Shown here piece after piece: positions 1 through 6,200 of a stretch of DNA of 10,461 nucleotides (position 1 is the stretch's first letter; each line of letters starts with the position of its first letter). The DNA is from Selenomonas sp. Its GTDB lineage: Bacteria; Bacillota; Negativicutes; Selenomonadales; Selenomonadaceae. Made by a program: the position numbers and the translations under genes. The notes under the pieces were generated by a model. The model did no database searches. It was not told where the DNA came from and saw only the letters and a program-made list of their open reading frames with translations. The DNA is taken from assembly GCA_015265235.1 (NCBI GenBank), contig JABZYJ010000067.1, forward strand, positions 1-10,461, in the 5' to 3' direction.

Positions 1-1425
1 GTTGACATTCTGCCCTGTGATATTCGTTGTACGCGCAATATCTGACTCCGCATCAATACGAACGGTTGTGGTCTTGGATGAGAGCAGTCCGCTTTCTTTG
101 TACCGAATCCCGTAGTGATCCTCGGATATCTCCCGTCCTGCTGTGAGGGAGATATCATTTCCGGCGGAAAGGGAAGCTGTGCCGCTTTTGCTTTCGATGG
201 TCGCAGCTCTGGCAGTAAGGTCATTTCCTGCGGTAATCGAAATGTTCCCATCTGCACGAATCTCTGCAGCGAGTTCCGTACCGCGCTTTGTACGAAGATA
301 ATTCTCCGCACTTACTGTCATATCCTTCTCGCTTTGGAGTTTCTTAGTGTCAAGGGAGATGTTCTCGCCCGCAGAGAGAAGGACACTGCCGTTTTTGCCG
401 AGTGCGGCAAGTGTCGCTCCTGCAAGAGCAATGTTCTTTCCTGCGCTCACAACAAGAACGCCCTCATCGCCCTTGACGGCGATCCCGGCGGTCGTATTCA
501 GTACATCCTGATGGGCAAGACGCTCGGTTGTGCTGCTTACATCAATATTGTTTTTTGCTTCAAGGACAACGGCTTTATCACCGATGACAGAACCTAGCAC
601 ACGGATATCCCGCTCAGACTTCAGTCCGATCTTCTGTCCGCGAATCAGTCCCGTGTTTTCGATCTCGCCCGCATTGACGAGGATGTTCTCTCCATAGAGC
701 GTGCCGGCGTTCTTCAGTGCATCTTTCGTCTCGACGATGATGTTTCGAGCTGAGATGAGACTGCCGCCTTTCGTGAGACGAAGTCCCTGCGTGTTCTTTG
801 TGTAGAGGACGGGATAGACGGCACGTTCCTTTTTGCCGTTCACATAGACCTCACGCTCTTCGAGCCAGACCATATCCGAGGTGAGGGCGGCGATCTGTTC
901 TTTGGAGAGCTTGATGCCGGGAGAGAGATTCATCTCCTTTGCATACGTAATACCCGCATCCATAAGTGCCCGGAATGCGGTTTCATCGTCGGTATAGCCG
1001 TCAAGATGGCGTTTTCCTGTTTGTTTTAGGATTTGGTCAGCGAGAAGCTGCTGTTCGTAGAACCCGTCGCCGATGCGTTTGGGGATTTTGTCGGGATCCC
1101 ATTTGAGCCGCCGATACATGTAGTCCGAGGAGAGGAATTTCTTCCGGTCGGTAAAGGCGGGATCCGTTTCGACAAGATACGTTGCCGTGCTCTCAGGATG
1201 GACGCGGTAGAGTGCACTGAGGGAAATGTGTTCGGGAGATGGTGATTCTCCTGCGGAAGTGTCTGCCGTTTGTGCAGCGGAAGCAAGCCCGAAGGGGGAG
1301 AGGGTGTTTGCGATGTGCTGTCGCTGTTCGCGCTCGATGGTCTCAGTGGCGGCGTTTTCCTCCACGCAGAAGATTCCATTTACCAGAAGTAGCCTCGCAA
1401 CAGACGCAGCAAAAAGGACGACCTT
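1..1425 (-). pseudogene. 5'-truncated FhaB/CdiA-type filamentous haemagglutinin fragment (runs off the window)
   Basis: One frame stays open for 475 codons from just after a TGA at 1428-1426 to the window edge. Numbering from its first codon, residues about 76-128 hold the block found in large two-partner-secreted adhesins: a YLVETDP segment (83-89), FLSSDYM (97-103) and KRIGDGFYEQQLL (116-128). LTSDMVWL follows at 181-188. After about residue 205 come short beta-helix-like repeats such as NAGEIENTG, LSAGENISLD and ITAGNDLTA, typical of an exported beta-helical shaft. FhaB/CdiA proteins normally begin with a signal peptide and a TPS domain that docks on a TpsB transporter; neither is here. 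The first in-frame ATG is at 1119, inside the conserved block, and a GTG at 1365 has no ribosome site. The frame begins inside the terminator of the upstream gene, so I infer a promoterless, start-less remnant, perhaps of the orphan kind that trails CDI loci. Family assignment is firm; pseudogene status depends on sequence left of the window. Confidence 0.78.
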
Positions 1426-1436
1426 TCAGTCGCCCT
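1411..1436 (-). terminator. Rho-independent terminator of the PNPOx-like gene
   Basis: On the minus strand AGGGCGAC (1436-1429) can pair with GTCGTCCT (1422-1415) around the loop TGAAAG, with one G-U pair, and a T run (1415-1411) follows. It lies about 40 nt after the stop codon at 1478-1480. The open frame of the adhesin remnant begins inside it, which places the truncation point of that gene right here. Confidence 0.8.
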
Positions 1437-1477
1437 AAGAAAGATGCCCTTCAATCATCAGTATGGGGCAGCAACAC

Positions 1478-1897
1478 TCAAATCGTCACCGTTCCACTGT
1501 GTTCCATATCGATGGTCACTGTCGCAGTGGGAAATGTAATCTCGTAGACAATGAGTGCGTCACCGACCGCAGCAATTGTTTCGTCGTAGCCCGGAATCTT
1601 TGCTGTGAATCTATCGGCAAGGTCAAAGATACTGCGCTTGCTCTTTGCAGCAGTGCCGACGGCACGGACGTGTGCCGTTCCTCCGTCATGCGGGATCGTG
1701 GTGAACGAAACTGTATGGTTTGCATCGATTTCACCAACTTTTGCATTGTCTGGAAAGGTAGCGAAGTAGACGATTTTTTTCTCCTCTGCATAGACAAAAT
1801 TCACAATGCGCACATGGGGCGTATTGTCCACCGATGTTGCAAGTGCGAGGTCTTGATGTGCTGCCATCAGGCGCAGAAATTCGTTACTCATGTTCAT
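1478..1897 (-). CDS. Pyridoxamine 5'-phosphate oxidase-family (FMN-binding split-barrel) protein
   Basis: This is a 139-residue soluble protein. Its layout is that of the small PNPOx-like split beta-barrel family: an N-terminal helix (NEFLRLMAAHQDLALAT), then PHVRIVNFVY, KKIVYFATFPDNAKV and an HTVSFTTIP strand, ending in VGDALIVYEITFPTATVTI. Family members bind FMN, F420 or haem and reduce small molecules; the substrate cannot be read here. True PdxH is much longer (over 200 residues), so vitamin B6 synthesis is not implied. Three ATGs lie close together (1903, 1897, 1891). AAGGAG at 1910-1905 is 1 nt from the first and 7 nt from the second, so I start at 1897. The gene is divergent from a WYL regulator across a short shared promoter region, an arrangement that suggests control by it. 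It has its own terminator at 1411-1436. Confidence 0.85.
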   Translation of the reverse strand: MNMSNEFLRLMAAHQDLALATSVDNTPHVRIVNFVYAEEKKIVYFATFPDNAKVGEIDANHTVSFTTIPHDGGTAHVRAVGTAAKSKRSIFDLADRFTAKIPGYDETIAAVGDALIVYEITFPTATVTIDMEHSGTVTI

Positions 1898-1914
1898 ATC
1901 CATACTCCTTTTCT

Positions 1915-1942
1915 TTGTGTAATAGTTGTAGTATAGTATAAA
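1915..1942 (+). promoter_or_regulatory. Possible promoter of the WYL regulator gene
   Basis: TTGTGT (1915-1920) and TATAAA (1937-1942) are 16 nt apart on the plus strand. The -10 box is good and the -35 box weak (three of six). Transcription would start inside the inverted repeat 1942-1966, which fits autoregulation. Confidence 0.35.
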
Positions 1943-1952
1943 AAGGTGTCAA
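1925..1952 (-). promoter_or_regulatory. Promoter of the PNPOx-like gene
   Basis: On the minus strand a perfect -35 box TTGACA (1952-1947) is followed after 16 nt by TACAAC (1930-1925), four of six matches to the -10 consensus. The ribosome site AAGGAG lies at 1910-1905, leaving a leader of roughly 15-20 nt. The -35 box falls inside the inverted repeat 1942-1966. Confidence 0.5.
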
Positions 1953-1966
1953 TTTGCGGCACCTTT
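1942..1966. promoter_or_regulatory. Inverted repeat, likely operator in the divergent intergenic region
   Basis: AAAGGTG (1942-1948) and CACCTTT (1960-1966) form perfect 7-bp arms around an 11-nt AT-rich spacer. It overlaps the -35 box of the minus-strand promoter and lies just after the plus-strand -10 box, so one bound protein could block both genes. The natural candidate is the adjacent WYL regulator; this is inference from position and symmetry. Confidence 0.5.
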
Positions 1967-1979
1967 ATGGAGGATGTGT

Positions 1980-2846
1980 ATGAATAAATCCGAGCGTCTG
2001 AACGATATGATACGTTATCTTTCGGGAAAGAACTCTTTTCGACTGCGTGATCTGATGGAGCGATACAGTATTTCGCGCAGCTCCGCTCTGCGCGATGTGC
2101 GTGCACTTGAGGAGTTGGGACTGCCAATTTTCACACGCGTAGGACGCGGCGGGTCATATGGGATTCTACCGAATCATCTACTTACGCCGATCCTTTTTAC
2201 AGTAGATGAAATGTATGCGCTCTACGTTGCCATGCGTACGCTCGACTCATATCAGACCACACCGTTTCATCTGGATGTGGTGCATCTGCGGGAGAAATTT
2301 GAGGAGTGCGCCCCTCTCCACAGGACATCCCTGCATCGTATCGCGGATATTTTACGCCTTGATGTAACGAAGCACGCGAATGAGAGTGCATGTTTGCGGG
2401 ATATTTTACAGTTTGCTGTAAAGGAGCAGCCCTGCGTGATTTATTATCAAAAGAAAGAACTGCGCCGCTATACAGTGCAGTTCTTCGAGATTCGCGCAGC
2501 GTATGGGCAGTGGTATGGGACGGCACACGATTTCGAGATGGGGCAGGCGCGTGTCTTTCGGTGTGACCGCATCACTGCGGTGGAGGAGTGTATGGATGTG
2601 GCGGGGATGCCTCTCTCGTCCTTTGCACGCCCCTCAGAGGAACTTTATCGCCGTGCAGATGCTCTCTCCTTTGTTGTCGAAATTACAGCAAAAGGACGAG
2701 ATTTTTTTTTAAAGATCACTATCCATCCATGCGACTTGTGGAGGAGAACAATATGGCAGACTTCAAAAATAAAGTCGTTTATCAGATTTACCCCAAGTCG
2801 TTCAAGGACTCCAACGGCGACGGGATCGGGGATCTGCGCGGTGTGA
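1980..2846 (+). pseudogene. HTH/WYL-domain transcriptional regulator, frameshifted and 3'-truncated
   Basis: The first about 240 residues are those of a YafY-type regulator. There is an N-terminal helix-turn-helix (residues 3-60, with LRDLMERYSISRSSALRDVRALEELG), a GGSYGI wing-like segment at 58-62, a linker, and a WYL ligand-binding domain from about 150 to 240 with WYG at 178-180 and FRCDRI at 193-198. Such proteins sense small ligands or nucleic acid and usually control neighbouring genes, here probably the divergent PNPOx-like gene. GGAGG at 1969-1973 is 6 nt before the ATG at 1980, which decides against the ATG at 1974. At a 9-T tract (2702-2710) the frame leaves the family sequence: the frame reached with one extra T reads FKDHYPSMRLVEEN (2708-2752), a normal WYL-family continuation, whereas the actual frame runs on into unrelated residues, overlapping treC, to 2846. 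About the last 50-60 residues expected of the family are absent, replaced by treC. It may still make a DNA-binding protein with an odd tail. Confidence 0.72.
2702..2710 (+). other. T9 homopolymer at the regulator frameshift
   Basis: Nine T residues lie at the exact point where the regulator's frame departs from its family sequence. Seven or ten T would restore the family reading (D-F-F, then optional F, then KDHYPSM); eight would give an immediate TAA. Such tracts are prone to replication slippage and to polymerase slippage during transcription, and also to sequencing error. Confidence 0.6.
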
Positions 2847-4411
2847 TAGATGCGCTGGATTATCTGGCGGATATGGGTGTGGACTACCTTTGGCTGACAC
2901 CCTTTTTCGTCTCACCGCAAAAGGACAACGGCTATGATATCGCCGATTATCTGGCCATCGATCCGCATTTCGGCACGATGGATGACTTTGACGCGCTGGT
3001 CAAGGCCGCCGATGCCAAGGGGCTGAAAATCATGCTGGACATGGTGCTTTGCCACACCTCCGATCAGCACGCGTGGTTCCAGCGGGCCCTCGCGGGCGAT
3101 GCGGATTACCAGCGCTACTACATTCTGCGTGACGGCTGCAATAAAACGTGCGCCGACGATCCGGGGGAGCCGCCGACCAATTGGCAATGCGCGTTTGGGG
3201 GCAGTGCCTGGCAGTGGGAGCCGCGCCTTGGCAAATGGTATCTGCATCTGCACGATGTGAGTCAGCCGGATTTGGATTGGACGAATCCGACCGTACGGGA
3301 CGAGCTCGCCAAGGTGGTACGGTTTTGGAAGGAGCGCGGCGTCGCCGGATTCCGCTTTGATGTCATTAACCTCGTCGCCAAACCGGAGGTTTTTGCCGAT
3401 GATACCCAGGGGCTGGGGCGACGGCTGTTCGCCGACGGGCCGCATATTCACGAATATTTGCAGGAGCTTGTCCGCAGCGCCGGCATCGGCGATATGGTGA
3501 CGGTTGGCGAGATGGCGTCCACGGATCTCGAGAACTGCATCCACTATACCCGCCCTGCCAATCATGAGCTGTCCATGACGTTCAGTTTTCATCATCTGAA
3601 GGTCGATTACAAGGACGGCGACAAATGGGCCCTGATGCCGCCGGATATGATGCGGCTAAAGCAGCTCTTCGCTGCGTGGCAGACGGGCATGGCGAAGGCT
3701 GGCGGCTGGAATGCGCTCTTTTGGTGCAACCATGACCAGCCCCGCATCGTCTCGCGCCTCGGGGATGACAAGGAGTACCGTGAGGCGTCGGCCAAGATGC
3801 TGGCGGCCTGCATCCACCTGATGCGCGGTACGCCGTACATCTACCAAGGGGAAGAGCTGGGCATGACCAACGCGGGCTATACCTCCATCGCGGATTACCG
3901 GGACGTGGAGAGCCTGAACTATTACCGCATCCTGCGGGAGCAGGGCAAAACGGAGGCGGAGGCGCTGACGATCCTAACCGCGCGCTCCCGCGACAACGGA
4001 CGTACGCCGATGCAGTGGTCCGCCGGGCCGTACGCAGGTTTTTCCACGAAAGAGCCATGGATTCCTCTGGCGAAAAATCATGCGACGATCCATGTGGAGG
4101 CGGCGCAGAGGGACGAGGATTCCATTCTGGCGTTTTATCGGCGCCTGATCCAGCTGCGCCACGAGATGCCCATCATTGCGGAGGGCGATATCCGATTTAT
4201 CGAGGAGGACAATCCCGACGTGATCGCCTACGAGCGCACATGGCAAGGGGAGCAGCTGACGGTGCTCTGTAATTTCCGCCCCACCGACGTTCACCTACGC
4301 CATCTGTCTCTGCAGGATTTTGCCGACGCCCAGAAACTCCTCGGGAATTACCCCGGCCGGGAGGAATGCCTCCGTCCGTATGAGGTGTTGGCGCTATATC
4401 GCCAGGCGTAA
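2753..4411 (+). CDS. treC: Trehalose-6-phosphate hydrolase (GH13 alpha-glucosidase family)
   Basis: This 552-residue cytoplasmic enzyme hydrolyses trehalose 6-phosphate, the product of PTS uptake of trehalose, to glucose and glucose 6-phosphate. The N-terminus (VVYQIYPKSFKD), a DSNGDGIGDLRG metal loop (19-30), and the TreC-typical GRRLFADGPHIHEYL (223-236) and FSFHHLKVDY (278-286) set it apart from plain oligo-1,6-glucosidases. The catalytic residues by family alignment are nucleophile D203 (GFRFD), acid/base E253 (VGEM) and D328 (CNHDQPR). Length is normal. Region I reads DMVLCHTS, with Cys100 where most members have Asn. The start is the ATG at 2753 with GGAGGA (2740-2745) 7 nt upstream; that ribosome site lies inside the remnant of the regulator gene. 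No own promoter is evident, so transcription probably comes from the regulator promoter. No treB or treR is in the window. Codon endings are more GC-rich than in the regulator, consistent with a recombination join. Confidence 0.92.
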   Translation: MADFKNKVVYQIYPKSFKDSNGDGIGDLRGVIDALDYLADMGVDYLWLTPFFVSPQKDNGYDIADYLAIDPHFGTMDDFDALVKAADAKGLKIMLDMVLCHTSDQHAWFQRALAGDADYQRYYILRDGCNKTCADDPGEPPTNWQCAFGGSAWQWEPRLGKWYLHLHDVSQPDLDWTNPTVRDELAKVVRFWKERGVAGFRFDVINLVAKPEVFADDTQGLGRRLFADGPHIHEYLQELVRSAGIGDMVTVGEMASTDLENCIHYTRPANHELSMTFSFHHLKVDYKDGDKWALMPPDMMRLKQLFAAWQTGMAKAGGWNALFWCNHDQPRIVSRLGDDKEYREASAKMLAACIHLMRGTPYIYQGEELGMTNAGYTSIADYRDVESLNYYRILREQGKTEAEALTILTARSRDNGRTPMQWSAGPYAGFSTKEPWIPLAKNHATIHVEAAQRDEDSILAFYRRLIQLRHEMPIIAEGDIRFIEEDNPDVIAYERTWQGEQLTVLCNFRPTDVHLRHLSLQDFADAQKLLGNYPGREECLRPYEVLALYRQA

Positions 4412-4451
4412 AGCCCTCCCAATAGCCTGCTGATGCTGCATGCATCGGAGC

Positions 4452-4495
4452 AAAAACAGCCTTCTGTACCGACGCGGGCACAGAAGGCTGTTTTT
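4452..4495. terminator. Bidirectional terminator between convergent genes
   Basis: AAAAACAGCCTTCTGT (4452-4467) and its exact complement (4480-4495) form a perfect 16-bp stem with a 12-nt loop. The stem ends in A and T runs on both sides, so it works on both strands, ending treC (stop at 4411) and the convergent minus-strand gene (stop at 4522). The rest of the intergenic stretch shows no gene. Confidence 0.93.
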
Positions 4496-4521
4496 ATGTA
4501 TACGTCGACAGATTGACCGAA

Positions 4522-5028
4522 TCACTCCGATCCGACAATTCCAATCGAAGTGATGAAGCCCTTTTGGGCGGTGAAGGCAAGACCTATATGATACGGGTCA
4601 CGGTAGACGAAGGTCTCTCTCCCATTTTCTGCTTTGCTGTAACGATACGGCTTGCCGTAAATGCGCAAAATCTTGCTCTGTGGGTCGCCGACGGTCACGC
4701 CTGCCGGCGTCGCAATGCCGTTCGGCGCATCCGTGTTGATGAACTCGGCACGATCCCCAATAAACATCACGCGAAAAGATGTCCCATAGGTATACGTATC
4801 TATCATGCCATTCCGCGCATCACTCCACTCCGGCTCTGTCCGCGTGGTCGGCGCACCATATATCTCCTCGACCTCCGCGCGCGTTGTCCCCGCCATAATA
4901 CCGCCAAGTGCAATGTCCGAATAATTCAGAACGTGCCCATCTCGATGGATCTGGTTAATGCCCGCTGCCATAGAGATCCCTGACAGGGCGAACATGAAGA
5001 CCGCCAACAGGATCAATCCCTTTTTCAT
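4522..5028 (-). CDS. Small secreted protein with two SmpA/BLIP-like repeats, function unknown
   Basis: This is a 168-residue product. Residues 1-22 form a signal peptide (KK, hydrophobic LILLAVFMFALSGISM, then AAG), so it is exported. The mature part shows an internal duplication. GTTRAEVEEIYGAPTTRTE (about 47-65), followed by a Y-Y-V-M-F-I strand region ending near 98, matches GDPQSKILRIYGKP (114-127), followed by FVYRDPYHIGLAFTAQKGF (140-158). Each unit has the G-x(6-8)-YG-x-P signature of SmpA/BamE-like and BLIP-like two-layer alpha/beta folds, which usually mediate protein contacts at the envelope. No catalytic motif is visible. There is no lipobox cysteine, so it is probably periplasmic or secreted rather than a lipoprotein. 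GGGGAGG at 5044-5038 directly abuts the ATG at 5037 but is 9 nt from the ATG at 5028, so I start there. It appears to be a single-gene unit with an extended -10 promoter and the terminator at 4452-4495. Confidence 0.75.
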   Translation of the reverse strand: MKKGLILLAVFMFALSGISMAAGINQIHRDGHVLNYSDIALGGIMAGTTRAEVEEIYGAPTTRTEPEWSDARNGMIDTYTYGTSFRVMFIGDRAEFINTDAPNGIATPAGVTVGDPQSKILRIYGKPYRYSKAENGRETFVYRDPYHIGLAFTAQKGFITSIGIVGSE

Positions 5029-5075
5029 CTCTCTCATCCTCCCCGTTCACTTACTGAGAAACCATCGATGCCAGT

Positions 5076-5084
5076 AGTATACCA
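5076..5084 (-). promoter_or_regulatory. Extended -10 promoter of the SmpA/BLIP-like gene
   Basis: On the minus strand TGGTATACT (5084-5076) fits the extended -10 pattern TGnTATAAT with five of six core matches. No good -35 box is visible 16-18 nt upstream, as expected for extended -10 promoters. The predicted start near 5069 leaves a leader of about 40 nt. Confidence 0.45.
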
Positions 5085-5158
5085 TAAAAATCATCAAAAA
5101 GGCGGCGGCTTTCATGGGACTACTGCACCGCTCGTACTCCATCCACCTCCAAATCGTC

Positions 5159-5214
5159 GCGTTTTTTATATCTTCGTCAAATGAAATATAAAAAATCGCA
5201 TTTTTTTATATTTC
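5159..5214. repeat. AT-rich three-arm repeat in a leader, alternative hairpins or operator
   Basis: Three related arms occur in 56 nt: TTTTTTATATCTTC (5162-5175), GAAATATAAAAAA (5183-5195, inverted) and TTTTTTATATTTC (5202-5214). Arms two and three are perfect 13-bp complements with a 6-nt spacer. Arms one and two also pair once flanking GCG/CGC is included (5159-5171 with 5186-5199, one bulged base). The middle arm can therefore pair either way. Arm three ends directly before the ribosome site at 5215-5220. It could be an RNA switch-like leader or three operator half-sites; the sequence does not decide. Confidence 0.6.
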
Positions 5215-5230
5215 AGGAGGAACGGATAAC

Positions 5231-5275
5231 ATGAAGTATGTCAAGCTAAGCGGCTCTCTGTCAGAGATTCCCTAG
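5231..5275 (+). CDS. 14-codon open frame with strong ribosome site; leader peptide or gene stump
   Basis: AGGAGG (5215-5220) lies 10 nt before an ATG that opens MKYVKLSGSLSEIP, followed by TAG. The ribosome site is as good as any in the window, which is unusual for a chance frame. The peptide has no features of a leader for an amino-acid operon (no codon runs) and no hydrophobic segment. It reads more like the N-terminus of a longer enzyme; some aldo/keto reductases begin in a similar way, a weak resemblance from memory. Nothing continues the frame, since the next gene is on the other strand only 20 nt on. I favour the stump of a gene lost by deletion, still carrying its leader, over a real peptide. 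No other gene is seen between 5029 and 5294. Confidence 0.35.
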   Translation: MKYVKLSGSLSEIP

Positions 5276-5285
5276 AATCTCCGCT
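5249..5285. repeat. Hairpin at the end of the 14-codon frame
   Basis: GAGATTC (5264-5270) and GAATCTC (5275-5281) pair around CCTA, and AGCG (5249-5252) with CGCT (5282-5285) can extend the stem across a bulge. The TAG stop at 5273-5275 lies in the loop. There is no T run on either strand, so it is not an ordinary terminator. It could slow read-through or be a deletion scar. Confidence 0.4.
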
Positions 5286-5294
5286 CACAAGAAC

Positions 5295-5486
5295 TTACGC
5301 CCCAAGGGACCCTGCCAATCGTTTTACCTCTTCCTGTGACAGTTCTGTTGCCTCAGCAATCTGAGAAAGCGTAAGCTTCCCCAGCGCGAGCAATGCCGTC
5401 GCCGTCCGACGCGCCGACTCGATACGACCTTCGGCGCGTCCCTCTTCCATCTTCTTTTCGCCAAATTTTTCCATCAGTTCACACAT
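5295..5486 (-). CDS. Possible internal in-frame small protein of rpn (RpnS-like), speculative
   Basis: Inside the rpn gene, the codon for Met211 (5486-5484) is preceded by AGAGGGGG (5502-5495) with 8 nt spacing. Initiation there would give a 63-residue protein made of the charged EG-rich segment and the C-terminal helix-turn-helix-like part, without the nuclease core. In E. coli, large Rpn nucleases are inhibited by small proteins translated from the 3' part of the same gene, so the architecture matches. The G-rich site may be chance, and the same residues could simply be a C-terminal domain. Confidence 0.25.
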   Translation of the reverse strand: MCELMEKFGEKKMEEGRAEGRIESARRTATALLALGKLTLSQIAEATELSQEEVKRLAGSLGA

Positions 5487-6116
5487 GGCATTGACCCCCT
5501 CTGCTTCTGCTTTAAAATAATCAGCTCGTTTCGCAAGTTCCGCATAGTTCATCTGCTCCGGACGCTCGCAGAAAAAGTCCTGCATCAGCCGCCCGAGCGG
5601 TGTGTCGTCTCGGTTCGCTCCGTTGACATAGAGGATATGCGCCCCATCATCGAATGGACGCTGCGTTTCTTGGACGATCCGCTCGACGTGATACAGCGGG
5701 CATCCTGCTTGATAGATGTCGTTTTCTGTGATGAAGATCACCCATGTCTCCGGGAGTGCCGCGAACTCCGCTCCTTTTGCCAGCGCGCGCGAGTCCATCA
5801 TGCTGCTGTTGTATCGCGCCCGGCGCGCAGCTGCGCCTTCGTTTGCCCGCTGGACTTCGCAGTCGTAGAGTTTCCCCTCGCTGTCCTCTGCCAGCACATC
5901 GAAACGCACCCCGCGTCCGTAGAGATTGTCCGCACTCTGCTGCGTAACGACGCGCCGAACAACGAGATCGTCTCGATCAAAGAAGATGCGCAGCAGGAGC
6001 TGCATCCCTTCGGTATAGTTATCAAAGCATACGTTGAAAAATGTATCGTCGATCAGGCGGAGTTTTTGAATCAGTACACGGTACTCCGCAGGAATGTCCT
6101 TCTTGATGATGCTCAC
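5295..6116 (-). CDS. Rpn-family recombination-promoting nuclease / PD-(D/E)XK nuclease-family transposase protein
   Basis: This 273-residue protein has the Rpn (YhgA-like) layout. An N-terminal region (LIDDTFFNVCF, 21-31) leads into a PD-(D/E)XK core with D73 (GVRFDV) and E87-x-Q89 (YDCEVQ), the expected metal-binding and catalytic set. RRARYNSSMMD follows at 98-108, then the ETWVIFITENDIY core strand (123-135). The tail has a charged EEGRAEGRIE segment (224-233) and a helix-turn-helix-like end (ALLALGKLTLSQIAEATELSQ). E. coli members are DNases that raise recombination and act in phage defence. Although often annotated as transposase, no terminal repeats flank it here. The start is GTG at 6116, with GAGGAGGGG (6134-6126) 9 nt upstream and a consensus promoter beyond. 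No terminator is clear downstream. Confidence in the family is high; the cellular role of this copy is unknown. Confidence 0.88.
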   Translation of the reverse strand: MSIIKKDIPAEYRVLIQKLRLIDDTFFNVCFDNYTEGMQLLLRIFFDRDDLVVRRVVTQQSADNLYGRGVRFDVLAEDSEGKLYDCEVQRANEGAAARRARYNSSMMDSRALAKGAEFAALPETWVIFITENDIYQAGCPLYHVERIVQETQRPFDDGAHILYVNGANRDDTPLGRLMQDFFCERPEQMNYAELAKRADYFKAEAEGVNAMCELMEKFGEKKMEEGRAEGRIESARRTATALLALGKLTLSQIAEATELSQEEVKRLAGSLGA

Positions 6117-6140
6117 TGATTCGATCCCCTCCTCTTACGC

Positions 6141-6176
6141 TACTATCATAGTATGCACGGCGATAGCGGTTGTCAA
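6141..6176 (-). promoter_or_regulatory. Consensus promoter of rpn with a palindrome over the -10 box
   Basis: On the minus strand TTGACA (6176-6171) and TACTAT (6153-6148) are exactly 17 nt apart, a near-ideal housekeeping promoter. The -10 box is half of a perfect dyad, TACTAT-C-ATAGTA (6141-6153), which could be a repressor site or a short hairpin at the 5' end of the message. Confidence 0.72.
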
Positions 6177-6200
6177 GGAGGGAAATATACCCACCATCAT

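Noticed and set aside
115..597. Open frame of 160 codons on the plus strand
   Set aside because: Its sequence is Cys-rich and unlike any family; the opposite strand gives the adhesin repeats.
1026..1379. ATG-initiated minus-strand frame as the true start of the adhesin
   Set aside because: It is in a different frame from the adhesin and gives a Pro/Ser/Thr-rich nonsense product; no shift joins it sensibly to the conserved block.
2912..3595. Open frame of 227 codons on the minus strand
   Set aside because: It is antisense to treC, which matches its family along its full length.
5159..5214. CRISPR-like or tandem repeat array
   Set aside because: There are only three short arms, one inverted, with no regular spacers and no cas gene in the window.
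5295..6116. Insertion sequence built around the Rpn-family gene
   Set aside because: The gene is often named transposase, but I found no terminal inverted repeats or target duplication around it, and the family acts as a nuclease.
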